This document shows positions 23,985-31,802 of a stretch of 35,454 nt of DNA, one piece after another (positions within the stretch are counted from its first letter, which is position 1; the number at the start of each line of letters is the position of its first letter). The DNA is from an uncultured Collinsella sp. (GTDB taxonomy: Bacteria > Actinomycetota > Coriobacteriia > Coriobacteriales > Coriobacteriaceae). Both the position numbers and the translations under genes were made by a program. Location: contig UQKW01000021.1 in the NCBI GenBank assembly GCA_900541885.1, positions 1 to 35,454 on the forward strand. Direction: 5' to 3'. The notes under the pieces were generated by a model that saw only the letters and a list, made by a program, of their open reading frames with translations, was not told the DNA's origin and ran no database searches.

Positions 23985-25109
23985 ATGGACATCAAGACGA
24001 TTGGCGTTGAGGAATGGCTCAACGTTTGGGAGAAAAGTGCCACGTGGGACATCGCCCAGTCGACGATCTCGTCGCTCACCATGGGCGAGCTGCGCGCGCT
24101 CGATGAGCAGGACGGCGCCACGTTCTACGAGCGCTTGGACCGCGAGAAGATGAACTACGGCTGGATCGAGGGCTCGCCGGAGTTTAAGGCCGTGGTTGCC
24201 AAGCTGTATCGTCGGGAGGTCAATCCCGACCACATTCTGCAGACCAATGGCTGCACGGGTGCGAACCTCAACGCCATCATGGCCGTGGTCGAGCCCGGCG
24301 ACCACGTTATCGCCGAGTGGCCCACCTACGCGCCGCTCTACGAGATTCCGCGCACGCTGGGCGCCGAGGTCGAGTATTGGGAGCTTTGCGAGGAACTCGG
24401 CTGGAAGCCCGATATCGAGGAACTCAAGCGCTTGGTGCGCCCCAACACCAAGCTTATCTGCATAAACAACGCATCGAACCCCATCGGTACGGTGCTCGAT
24501 ACCGATATGCTCGGCCAGATTGCCGAGATCGCCCGTTCGGTGGGCGCCTACGTGCTGTGCGACGAGGTGTATCTGCCGCTCGAAAACACTGAGTCCTTTA
24601 TGTCGATGGTCGACGTGTACGAGAGGGCCATTGTCACCAACTCGTTGTCGAAGACCTATTCGACGCCTGCGGCCCGCGTGGGCTGGGTCGTGGCCGACGA
24701 AGAGGTGTCCAACCGCATCCGTACCTATCGCGATTACACCATGATCTGCGGCGGCGTGTTCAACGATGCCCTGGCGACCTATGTGCTTGAACACAAGGAT
24801 AAGATTCTCGAGCGCAATCGCAAGATCGTGTTTGGCAACCGCGATATCGCGCAGGCTTGGATCGATACGCAGCATCGCGTTTCCTGGACGGCCCCGCAGG
24901 GCGTGTCCACCTCGTTTATCCAGCTGGATATTCCCGAGGATGACGAGGAGTTCTGCAGGCGCCTGCTGTCCGAGAGGGGAGTGCTGCTGGTCCCCGGTAG
25001 CCGTTTTGAGCTTCCCTGCGGCGCACGCCTGGGCTACTGCGCGAGCGAGGACGTTCTGCGCGAGGGCCTGAGGCTTTTGGGCGAGGCACTGGCGGAGTTT
25101 GATCGCTAG
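23985..25109 (+). CDS. PLP-dependent class I/II aminotransferase
   Basis: A 374-residue fold-type I aminotransferase. The PLP lysine is K223 in NSLSKTYST, with CDEVY (D193 holds the pyridine nitrogen), NNASNPIG and the substrate-carboxylate arginine region. The N-terminus (GVEEWLNVWEKSATWDIAQS) resembles the branch that includes the arginine-derived capreomycidine synthases, but I cannot assign a substrate. Start at ATG 23985 with AAGGAG upstream. It sits between two identical arcA copies in the same direction, with terminators on both sides, so it is a separate unit. A role in arginine or ornithine metabolism is suggested by location only. Confidence 0.85.
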   Translation: MDIKTIGVEEWLNVWEKSATWDIAQSTISSLTMGELRALDEQDGATFYERLDREKMNYGWIEGSPEFKAVVAKLYRREVNPDHILQTNGCTGANLNAIMAVVEPGDHVIAEWPTYAPLYEIPRTLGAEVEYWELCEELGWKPDIEELKRLVRPNTKLICINNASNPIGTVLDTDMLGQIAEIARSVGAYVLCDEVYLPLENTESFMSMVDVYERAIVTNSLSKTYSTPAARVGWVVADEEVSNRIRTYRDYTMICGGVFNDALATYVLEHKDKILERNRKIVFGNRDIAQAWIDTQHRVSWTAPQGVSTSFIQLDIPEDDEEFCRRLLSERGVLLVPGSRFELPCGARLGYCASEDVLREGLRLLGEALAEFDR

Positions 25110-25158
25110 GATTCCGATGATCTTCGAGGGCCTTATCAAAATTGGCCGAAGATAATCG

Positions 25159-25198
25159 AAAACGGACCCGTTTCCCTAGGGGAAGCGGGTCCGTTTTT
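25159..25198 (+). terminator. Terminator after the aminotransferase gene
   Basis: AAAACGGACCCG (25159-25170) pairs with CGGGTCCGTTTT (25186-25197), then TTTCT. Strong. A weaker stem ATCTTCG/CGAAGAT (25120/25147) precedes it. Confidence 0.92.
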
Positions 25199-25276
25199 CT
25201 ATACCGAGAAGTCAAGTTGTTACAAATGGGGCCGTAAAGCGAGCCAGTATCCGCTGGGCCTTATACTGAGCTTCCG

Positions 25277-25320
25277 GTGAACGGTATCAAGCGTCTGGTA
25301 AACGGTAATTTGTTTACCAG
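25277..25320. promoter_or_regulatory. Distal paired LytTR-like sites and overlapping palindrome upstream of arcA copy 2
   Basis: On the minus strand ACCGTTTAC (25298-25306) and ACCGTTCAC (25277-25285) are 9-mers with a 12-bp gap, each matching 8 of 9 LytTR consensus positions. Overlapping them is a 9-bp dyad, CTGGTAAAC (25295-25303) with GTTTACCAG (25312-25320). Orientation is opposite to the proximal pair. Confidence 0.45.
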
Positions 25321-25321
25321 A

Positions 25322-25360
25322 AATGAATAGGACAAACTTTTTTCTGAATAAAAATGAAAA
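25322..25360. promoter_or_regulatory. Tandem ARG-box-like sites upstream of arcA copy 2
   Basis: TGAAT occurs at 25324 and 25345, 21 bp apart. The second 18-mer (TCTGAATAAAAATGAAAA, 25343-25360) matches about 14 of 18 positions of the Bacillus ArgR/AhrC consensus. The 18 + 3 spacing is as expected for ArgR, and parallels the array at copy 1. Confidence 0.5.
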
Positions 25361-25534
25361 TGGTTGAGACGCAGTATGAACCGCTAATTCTATTCATAGC
25401 TTTATTGGAAATATGCAATATGAGGGTGGTTTAACAAAGTTTAGTTCCAATTGATTTTTGGATTGAAAACGCGTTTAAGCACGTAAATACACTTTATTAA
25501 ATCAAAGTGTGCCATGCGTGAAGTATATGTGTAT

Positions 25535-25564
25535 GCCGTTCACCCCTCATATAAAACCGTTCGG
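25535..25564 (+). promoter_or_regulatory. Proximal LytTR-type direct repeats upstream of arcA copy 2
   Basis: GCCGTTCAC (25535-25543, 7 of 9 consensus positions) and ACCGTTCGG (25556-25564, 9 of 9) are separated by 12 bp. The second repeat ends 31 bases before the -10, exactly as at copy 1, although the 12-bp gap sequence is different. Confidence 0.55.
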
Positions 25565-25571
25565 GGGCGAG

Positions 25572-25683
25572 GTGGAAGTATGAACTGATTTTGGATATAA
25601 ATATGTCGTCAGCAATAACGCCTCACACGGAGGGGCGCTAACGAATCGGCCCTGACAGGGGCCCGAAAGAAAGGTAGGAGGCC
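25572..25683 (+). promoter_or_regulatory. Promoter and leader of the arcA2-argF-transporter genes
   Basis: -10 TATAAA (25596-25601) with GTGGAA 18 bases upstream as a poor -35. The leader keeps GTCAGCAA, CGGAGGGGCGCT and a hairpin TCGGCCC/GGG-CCCGA before the shared AGGTAGGAGG. The hairpin differs in sequence from copy 1 but pairs in the same place. Confidence 0.5.
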
Positions 25684-26926
25684 ATGACGAAAGGTCTGCA
25701 CGTGCCTTCCGAGATCGGCAAGCTCAGGAAGGTCTGCCTGCACCGTCCCGGCGACGAGCTCCTCAACCTGCCGCCCGACGAGCTCGAGCGACTCCTGTTC
25801 GACGACGTCCCGTTCCTGGAGGTCGCGCAGCAGGAGCACGACACCTTCGCCCAGATCCTGAGGGACCAGGGCGTGGAGGTCCTCTATCTGGAGAACCTCG
25901 TCGCCGAGGTGTTCGACCAGGTCCCCGGCGCCCGCGCCGAGTTCACCGACCAGTACATCGCCGAGGCAGGCATCCGCGGCCAGCACATGCCGCAGATCGT
26001 CCGCGAGAAGCTGGACTCCATCGAGGACAACCTCGAGTTCGTCAAGAAGACCATGGCCGGCATGACCAAGTCCGAGATCGACATGCCCCTCACGGCGTCC
26101 ACGACCCTCGACTCCCTGGTCAACTCCGAGTCCGAGTCCGACCTGATCATCGACCCGATGCCCAACCTCTACTTCACCCGCGACCCGTTCGCGGTCGTCG
26201 GCGAGGGCGTCAACCTCAACCGCATGTACTCGGTCACCCGCAACCGCGAGACCCTGTACGGCAAGTACGTCTTCAAGTACCACCCCGACTACAAGGACGT
26301 CTCGCTGTACTTCCGCCGCGACTGCCAGTTCCACACCGAGGGCGGCGACGTGCTGAACATCAACGAGAAGACCCTCGCCGTCGGCATCTCCCAGCGCACC
26401 CAGGCCGCCGCGATCGACGTCATGGCCCAGAACATCTTCTGGAACTCCGACTCCAAGGTCGAGCGCATCCTGGCCTTCGACATCCCGGTCTCGCGCGCCT
26501 TCATGCACCTCGACACGGTCTTCACCCAGATCGACGTCGATAAGTTCACGATCCACCCCGCCATCATGGGCACCCTGCGCGTCTACGAGCTGACCGCCGG
26601 CAAGAACCCGGGCGACGTGAACATCCGCCTGATCGAGGACACCCTCGAGCACGTCCTGGAGGACGCCACCGGCGTCGACCAGGTCAAGCTGATCCCCTGC
26701 GGCGGCGGCGACCCGATCGCGGCCTCCCGCGAGCAGTGGAACGACGGCTCCAACACCCTGTGCGTCGAGCCCGGCAAGATCTGCGTCTACGCCCGCAACA
26801 CCGTCACCAACGACGTGCTGTACAAGGAGGGCCTGGACCTTCTCGTCGTGCCCTCCGCCGAGCTCTCCCGCGGCCGCGGCGGCCCGCGCTGCATGAGCAT
26901 GCCCTTCTGGCGCGAGGACCTCTAAG
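25660..26926 (+). repeat. Direct repeat copy B (1267 bp) containing arcA copy 2
   Basis: Second copy of the 1267-bp perfect repeat (first at 22570-23836). Recombination between the copies would remove 3090 bp and with it one arcA and the aminotransferase gene. Confidence 0.92.
25684..26925 (+). CDS. arcA: Arginine deiminase (copy 2)
   Basis: Identical in protein and in DNA to copy 1 (413 residues, nucleophile Cys403). Unlike copy 1 it leads, after 105 bases with two hairpins but no terminator-like T-run, into ornithine carbamoyltransferase and then a transporter. This is therefore the copy that belongs to the arc operon; copy 1 adds gene dosage or a separately controlled supply. Confidence 0.97.
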   Translation: MTKGLHVPSEIGKLRKVCLHRPGDELLNLPPDELERLLFDDVPFLEVAQQEHDTFAQILRDQGVEVLYLENLVAEVFDQVPGARAEFTDQYIAEAGIRGQHMPQIVREKLDSIEDNLEFVKKTMAGMTKSEIDMPLTASTTLDSLVNSESESDLIIDPMPNLYFTRDPFAVVGEGVNLNRMYSVTRNRETLYGKYVFKYHPDYKDVSLYFRRDCQFHTEGGDVLNINEKTLAVGISQRTQAAAIDVMAQNIFWNSDSKVERILAFDIPVSRAFMHLDTVFTQIDVDKFTIHPAIMGTLRVYELTAGKNPGDVNIRLIEDTLEHVLEDATGVDQVKLIPCGGGDPIAASREQWNDGSNTLCVEPGKICVYARNTVTNDVLYKEGLDLLVVPSAELSRGRGGPRCMSMPFWREDL

Positions 26927-26937
26927 TCTTTCCGTTT

Positions 26938-26985
26938 CCGGTGCGGTCCCCCTACAACCGCACCGGCTTCGCCCGTTAAACGGGC
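26938..26985 (+). other. Two hairpins between arcA copy 2 and argF
   Basis: CCGGTGCGGT (26938-26947) pairs with ACCGCACCGG (26957-26966); GCCCGTT (26971-26977) pairs with AACGGGC (26979-26985). Without a T-run they look like processing or mRNA-stability elements that would set different arcA and argF levels. Confidence 0.6.
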
Positions 26986-27030
26986 AACACTAATACTTAC
27001 GTAATTCATTTCTTCGAAAGGAATCGAACC

Positions 27031-28026
27031 ATGGGTGTTAACCTCTCCGGCCGTAGCTTCCTCAAGCTTCTCGACCTCACCACCGAGGAGATCGAGTACC
27101 TGCTCAAGCTATCCAAGAACTTCAAGGATATGAAGCGCGCTGGCGTTCCGCACCGCTATCTCGAGGGCAAGAACATCGTTCTGCTCTTCCAGAAGACCTC
27201 CACTCGTACCCGCTGCGCCTTCGAGGTCGGCGGCATGGATCTGGGCATGGGCGTCACCTACCTCGATCCCGGTTCGTCGCAGATGGGCAAGAAGGAGTCC
27301 ATCGAGGACACCGCCCGCGTTCTCGGCCGTATGTATGACGGCATCGAGTTCCGTGGCTTTGCCCAGGACGACGTCGAGGAGCTCGCTGCCAAGTCCGGCG
27401 TGCCCGTGTGGAACGGCCTGACCACCGAGTGGCACCCCACCCAGATGCTCGCCGACATCCTGACCGTCCAGGAGAACTTCAACTACGACATCAAGGGCAA
27501 GACCCTCGTCTTCATGGGCGACTGCAAGAACAATGTCGCTCGCTCCCTCATGGTTGTCTGCTCCAAGCTCGGCATGAACTTCGTGGCCTGCGGCCCCGAG
27601 GAGTGCATGCCCGCTGACGACGTCATCGAGGCCTGCAAGCCCATCGCCGAGGCCAACGGCTGCACCATCAAGCTGACCACCGACGTCAAGGACGGCGTCA
27701 CCGGTGCCGACGTTATCTACACCGATGTGTGGGTCTCCATGGGCGAGCCCGACGAGGTCTGGGCCGAGCGCATCGCTCAGCTCACCCCGTATCGCGTTAC
27801 CTCCGAGGTCATGGCTATGGCCAACCCGGGTGCCATCTTCCTGCACTGCCTGCCCAGCTTCCACGACACCAACACCACGATTGGCGCCGAGAAGTGCGAG
27901 CAGTTCGGCATCACCGAGCAGGAGGTCACCGACGAGGTCTTCGAGAGCCCCGCTTCCAAGGTCTTCGACGAGGCCGAGAACCGCATGCACACCATTAAGG
28001 CTGTCATGTACGCTACGCTCAAGTAA
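27031..28026 (+). CDS. argF: Ornithine carbamoyltransferase (catabolic context)
   Basis: A 331-residue transcarbamylase. In the deiminase pathway it splits citrulline with phosphate into ornithine and carbamoyl phosphate; the same enzyme can run anabolically. Carbamoyl-phosphate site STRTR at residues 57-61, HPTQ at 135-138, ornithine site DVWVSMGE at 232-239 and HCLP at 272-275 (HCLPSFHD) are all present. GAAAGGAA ribosome site. Its place after arcA indicates the catabolic role (often named arcB). No carbamate kinase follows, so the ATP-forming third step must be encoded elsewhere or be absent. Confidence 0.95.
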   Translation: MGVNLSGRSFLKLLDLTTEEIEYLLKLSKNFKDMKRAGVPHRYLEGKNIVLLFQKTSTRTRCAFEVGGMDLGMGVTYLDPGSSQMGKKESIEDTARVLGRMYDGIEFRGFAQDDVEELAAKSGVPVWNGLTTEWHPTQMLADILTVQENFNYDIKGKTLVFMGDCKNNVARSLMVVCSKLGMNFVACGPEECMPADDVIEACKPIAEANGCTIKLTTDVKDGVTGADVIYTDVWVSMGEPDEVWAERIAQLTPYRVTSEVMAMANPGAIFLHCLPSFHDTNTTIGAEKCEQFGITEQEVTDEVFESPASKVFDEAENRMHTIKAVMYATLK

Positions 28027-28041
28027 GAGCATCTAGCATCT

Positions 28042-28078
28042 CGCTCGGGGTGTATTACTGCGCACCCCGAGCGGTTTT
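28042..28078 (+). terminator. Terminator after argF
   Basis: CGCTCGGGGTG (28042-28052) pairs perfectly with CACCCCGAGCG (28063-28073), followed by GTTTTAT. It lies between argF and the transporter, so the latter may depend on read-through or its own promoter. Confidence 0.85.
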
Positions 28079-28173
28079 ATCTGGTAATAATCTCGCATCA
28101 AGCGGCAGGCACGGCACGGAAGAGCCGCTTCTGGCGAGATCAGTAAATGATTTATGAAGGGGGGATGAGAACT

Positions 28174-29652
28174 ATGACTGAGACCGCTAAGAAAAAGCGC
28201 GGTATGCCTTCATCGTTCACCATTCTTCTTGCTCTGCTGGCAATTGTCGCAGTGATTACCGTTATCGTCTCCGGCACGTCCGGTGGCGCGGTTACTGCCG
28301 CCCGTCTGAGCGATTTCTGCACCGCCCCGATCCTGGGCTTCGCTGACGCTCTGCCCGTCTGCCTCTTCGTTATGATCCTGGGCGGCTTCCTCGGCATGAT
28401 GACCGAGACCGGCGCCCTGGACAACGGCATCGCCGTCCTGGTGCAGAAGCTTAAGGGCAACGAGATTATGCTCATTCCCGTGCTGATGCTCATCTTCTCC
28501 CTCGGTGGTACCACCTATGGTATGTGCGAGGAGACCGTTCCCTTCTACGCCCTGCTCGCCGCTACCATGATGGCCGCTGGCTTCGACCCCATGGTCGGTG
28601 CCGCTACCGTCCTGCTCGGCGCTGGCTGCGGCTGCCTGGGCTCCACGGTTAACCCGTTCGCCGTCGGCGCTGCCGTCGACGCTCTGACCGGCGTTGGCAT
28701 TGAGGTCAACCAGTCCATCATCATCGGCCTCGGTGCCGTCCTGTGGATTGTCACTACCGCTATGTCCATCTTCTTCGTGATGAGCTACGCCAAGAAGGTC
28801 AAGGCTGACAAGGGTTCCACCATCCTGTCGATGCAGGAGCTCAAGGACGCCGAAGAGGCTCACGGCAAGGCTGCTTCCGAGGTCCACAAGGAGGTCAAGC
28901 TCACCGGTCGTCAGAAGGGTGTTCTGATCGCCTTCGCCTTCACCTTCGTCGTCATGATCGTCGGCTTCATTCCGCTGGCCGACCTCAACGAGGGCGTCGC
29001 CAACTTCTTCGACGCCGGCGCTGTCTACGACGCCGACGGTAACGCCGTCGTCCAGGGCTGGTCTGCCCTGATCACCGGCCTGCCCATTGGCCAGTGGTAC
29101 TTCGACGAGGCTTCCACCTGGTTCTTCCTCATGGCCGTCCTGATCGGTATCATCGGTGGCCTGTCCGAGAAGCAGATCGTCAACACCTTCATCACCGGCG
29201 CTGCCGACATGATGTCCGTTGTTCTCGTCATCGCCCTCGCCCGTGGTATCTCCGTCCTCATGGCTAACACCGGCCTCGATGTCTTCGTCCTCGACGCTGC
29301 CGCCAATGCCCTGGCTGGCCTGTCCGGCGTGATCTTCGCTCCCATGAGCTTCCTGGTCTACTTCGGCCTGTCCTTCCTGATCCCTTCGACCTCTGGTATG
29401 GCCACCGTCTCCATGCCCATCATGGGACCGCTGGCTGTTAAGCTCGGCTTCTCGCCCGAGGTCATGGTCATGATCTTCTCCGCCGCCATCGGTGTCGTGA
29501 ACCTGTTCACCCCGACCTCCGGCGCCATCATGGGCGGTCTCGCCCTGGCCAAGATCGAGTGGACGACCTGGCTCAAGTTTGCCCTTAAGCTCATCGTCGC
29601 TCTCTCCGTCGTCTGCGCCGTCATCCTGACCGTCGCCTGCGTGCTGCTCTAA
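28174..29652 (+). CDS. YfcC/DcuC-family membrane transporter, likely the arginine/ornithine exchanger
   Basis: A 492-residue integral membrane protein with about 12 hydrophobic spans, of the C4-dicarboxylate anaerobic carrier-like (YfcC/DcuC) superfamily. Recognisable segments are GGFLGMMTETGALDNGIAVL, GTTYGMCEETVPFYALL and the C-terminal LIPSTSGMATVSMPIMGPLA. A hydrophilic loop lies at about 215-245. Start at ATG 28174, preceded by AAGGGGGGA; an ATG 27 bases upstream lacks a good site. Members of this superfamily occupy the arcD position in several arginine deiminase operons, and I infer arginine uptake with ornithine or citrulline release here. Substrate is not proven by sequence. Confidence 0.85.
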   Translation: MTETAKKKRGMPSSFTILLALLAIVAVITVIVSGTSGGAVTAARLSDFCTAPILGFADALPVCLFVMILGGFLGMMTETGALDNGIAVLVQKLKGNEIMLIPVLMLIFSLGGTTYGMCEETVPFYALLAATMMAAGFDPMVGAATVLLGAGCGCLGSTVNPFAVGAAVDALTGVGIEVNQSIIIGLGAVLWIVTTAMSIFFVMSYAKKVKADKGSTILSMQELKDAEEAHGKAASEVHKEVKLTGRQKGVLIAFAFTFVVMIVGFIPLADLNEGVANFFDAGAVYDADGNAVVQGWSALITGLPIGQWYFDEASTWFFLMAVLIGIIGGLSEKQIVNTFITGAADMMSVVLVIALARGISVLMANTGLDVFVLDAAANALAGLSGVIFAPMSFLVYFGLSFLIPSTSGMATVSMPIMGPLAVKLGFSPEVMVMIFSAAIGVVNLFTPTSGAIMGGLALAKIEWTTWLKFALKLIVALSVVCAVILTVACVLL

Positions 29653-29793
29653 GTACCCAACGGGTACCCCACGGAAACCTTGACGATCCTGTAGAGGATC
29701 ACCTGGTCATCGTCTGTCCGGTGGGGTAAACCCACCGGTAGACTCCTACCTTTAGCCCCCTTCCGTTCCGTGCGCGGGAGGGGGCGACTTTTT
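29653..29793 (+). terminator. Structured 3' region and terminator of the arginine transporter gene
   Basis: Several stems in a row: GTACCC/GGGTAC (29653/29662), GATCCT/AGGATC, a long-range ACCCCAC with GTGGGGT, and CCGGTGGG/CCCACCGG. The last, GCCCCCTTCC (29755-29764) with GGGAGGGGGC (29776-29785) and CTTTTTG, is a good Rho-independent terminator. The upstream stems can form alternatives, so this could be a regulated 3' region or a small RNA. Confidence 0.7.
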
Positions 29794-29934
29794 GTTCCGC
29801 GGTTTTACCAAACCGCGGAACCGGTCGACGCTACGCGCCGTCCAGAACGACAATTTGTCATTCAAAAGGCAAGGCATGACCAAAAGGTCTATGCCTCGCC
29901 TTTTTCATGCCAACTTGTACGTTCTGGACGGCGC
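29794..29934. repeat. Hairpin plus long inverted repeat 5
   Basis: A perfect 12-bp hairpin (29794-29805 with 29810-29821) is followed by an element with 15-bp perfect outer arms (29835-29849 with 29920-29934), imperfect pairing further in, and a terminator-like core in which AAAGGC(A)AGGCAT pairs with ATGCCTCGCCTTT before TTTTC. Arm sequence is unrelated to the other elements. Confidence 0.75.
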
Positions 29935-30081
29935 TCGCTGTCCGTCCTCTGCCTGCGGCGCTTTCCATTGTTGGTGCAGAGGGCGCTTTGCCTACTCTGG
30001 CGGGCTTTCGCTGGCTTATGCTCAACCTGCGACGTTTCCATTATTGATACAAAGGCCAGGTTTGTTTGAACCAAAAAGGGG

Positions 30082-30145
30082 AAGTTGCGGTGGAATAGTT
30101 CCTGTTTGGCCGTCTGGGGGTGCGGGAACTATTTCACCGCAACTT
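30082..30145. repeat. Long inverted repeat 6 (21-bp arms, one mismatch)
   Basis: Arms 30082-30102 and 30125-30145 are reverse complements with one G/A difference, around 22 bases. It lies upstream of the DUF1846 gene promoter. No T-run follows. Confidence 0.8.
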
Positions 30146-30207
30146 ATCGATGGCGTGTTTGGTTGGTGCCAGTTGATTGCTTGGGCGTTGGGGAGGGTCT
30201 GCTCCGT

Positions 30208-30213
30208 TATAAT
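30208..30213 (+). promoter_or_regulatory. -10 element of the DUF1846 gene
   Basis: A perfect TATAAT 39 bases before the start codon. The best -35 at a 17-base spacing is GCGTTG (30185-30190), a weak match. Confidence 0.45.
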
Positions 30214-30252
30214 CGCCTAGAACATTAATTGGAAACGGGACGGGAGCCATAT

Positions 30253-31734
30253 ATGCGCCAGGGTTTCGACAACGCGAAGTATATCGAGCTGCAGGCTGCT
30301 CACATTAAGGAGCGCATCTCGCAGTTTGGTGGCAAGCTCTATTTGGAGTTTGGCGGTAAGCTGTTCGATGACTATCATGCGAGCCGCGTGCTGCCGGGTT
30401 TTGAACCGGACAGCAAGTTCCGCATGCTCAAGAGCATCGCCGACGATGTCGAGGTTATCATCGCGATCAACGCGAACCACATCGAGAAAAACAAGGCTCG
30501 TGGTGACCTCGGCATTACCTATGACGAGGATGTGCTGCGCCTGGTTGACCTGTTTCGCGGCAACGGCTTTGCTGTCGCGGCTGTGGTCATCACCCAGTAC
30601 GCCGGCCAGCCCGCTGCCGATGTGTTCCGCAACCGTCTGAACGCGCTCGGTATTCCCGCCAAGCTGCACTATCCCATCGAGGGGTATCCGCACGATGTCG
30701 ATCTGATCGTGTCCGACGATGGCTACGGCAAGAACGAGTTTGTCGAGACCACCCGACCGCTCGTCGTGGTCACTGCCCCCGGTCCTGGCTCGGGCAAGCT
30801 TGCCACCTGCCTGTCTCAGCTCTATCACGAGCACAAGCATGGCACGGCCGCCGGCTATGCCAAGTTCGAGACCTTCCCTGTCTGGAATCTTCCTCTGACG
30901 CATCCGGTCAATATTGCCTACGAGGCCGCCACGGCTGACCTCGACGACGCCAATATCATCGATTCGTTCCACCTTGAGGCCTACAACAAGACCACGGTCA
31001 ACTACAACCGCGACGTCGAGGCCTTCCCGGTAGTCCGTGCCCTGATGGAAAAGATCCTGGGCAAGAGCCCCTACCAGAGCCCTACGGACATGGGCGTCAA
31101 TATGGTCGGCTTTGCCATCACCGATGACGATGCCTGCCGCGACGCTTCCAAGATGGAGATCGTCCGCCGCTACTTTACCGCGGTCGAAAATGTGCGCCGT
31201 ACCGGCGTGGGCGATGAGCAAGTCGACCGTCTCAAGATTATTATGAAGAAAGCCGGCATCGATAAGAACTACTCACCGGCGCGCTCGGCAGCCCTCACCA
31301 GGGAGCAGCTGACGGGTGGTCCCGTGGGTGCCATGGTCATGCCCGATGGCTCCGTGGTGACCGGCAAGACTTCCACGCGCCTGGGCGCCGCGAGCTCGCT
31401 CATCATGAATGCACTTAAGCATGTCTCGGGCGTCGACCTTGAGCTCGAGGTCATTAGCGATGAAGCGATCGAGCCCATCAGCAAGCTCAAGACGCATTTC
31501 CTGGGCAGCAAAAACCCGCGCCTCCACACCGACGAGACGCTTATGGCGCTGTCGATCACCTCGGCCACGAGTGAGACGGCCGCTCGCGTCCTTTCGGGCC
31601 TGGAGCAGCTGCGCGGTTGCGATGCCTTCTTTAGCGTGATTATCTCGCCGACGGACGAGACGGTACTGCGCAAACTGGGTATCAACGTGTGCTGCGAGCC
31701 CAAGTTTGAGCGCCGCGGTTTCTTCCATCGCTAA
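30253..31734 (+). CDS. DUF1846 family protein
   Basis: A 493-residue cytoplasmic protein of the conserved DUF1846 family, common in Gram-positive anaerobes and of no settled function. Recognisable segments include QGFDNAKYIELQAAHIKERI at the start, YLEFGGKLFDDYHASRVLPG, the P-loop-like VTAPGPGSGKLATCLSQLYH and FPVWNLPLTHPVN. The APGPGSGK stretch suggests nucleotide or phosphate binding, which is inference. Start at ATG 30253 with GACGGGAG upstream. It is transcribed alone between its own promoter and a terminator. Confidence 0.88.
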   Translation: MRQGFDNAKYIELQAAHIKERISQFGGKLYLEFGGKLFDDYHASRVLPGFEPDSKFRMLKSIADDVEVIIAINANHIEKNKARGDLGITYDEDVLRLVDLFRGNGFAVAAVVITQYAGQPAADVFRNRLNALGIPAKLHYPIEGYPHDVDLIVSDDGYGKNEFVETTRPLVVVTAPGPGSGKLATCLSQLYHEHKHGTAAGYAKFETFPVWNLPLTHPVNIAYEAATADLDDANIIDSFHLEAYNKTTVNYNRDVEAFPVVRALMEKILGKSPYQSPTDMGVNMVGFAITDDDACRDASKMEIVRRYFTAVENVRRTGVGDEQVDRLKIIMKKAGIDKNYSPARSAALTREQLTGGPVGAMVMPDGSVVTGKTSTRLGAASSLIMNALKHVSGVDLELEVISDEAIEPISKLKTHFLGSKNPRLHTDETLMALSITSATSETAARVLSGLEQLRGCDAFFSVIISPTDETVLRKLGINVCCEPKFERRGFFHR

Positions 31735-31767
31735 GTTTGAAGCACCGCGGTAATTGCATTGCATTTT

Positions 31768-31802
31768 GGCCGTATCGGGTTAGCGCCCGGTACGGCTTTT
31801 TG
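31768..31802 (+). terminator. Terminator after the DUF1846 gene
   Basis: GCCGTA-CGGG pairs with CCCG-TACGGC (stem between 31769 and 31796), followed by TTTTTG. The following 31803-31990 is AT-rich with a possible -10 (TACAAT near 31869) and no gene. Confidence 0.85.

Noticed and set aside
22570..26926. arcA duplication as an insertion-sequence composite
   Set aside because: There is no transposase, no terminal inverted repeat and no target duplication at the repeat ends; the limits coincide with the gene itself.
25609..27009. Very long minus-strand open frames opposite arcA (also opposite ackA, pyrG and pta)
   Set aside because: They are rich in Val, Asp, Gly, Leu, His and Arg in the pattern expected from reading GC-ending codons backwards, lack ribosome sites and family features, and lie opposite well-supported genes.
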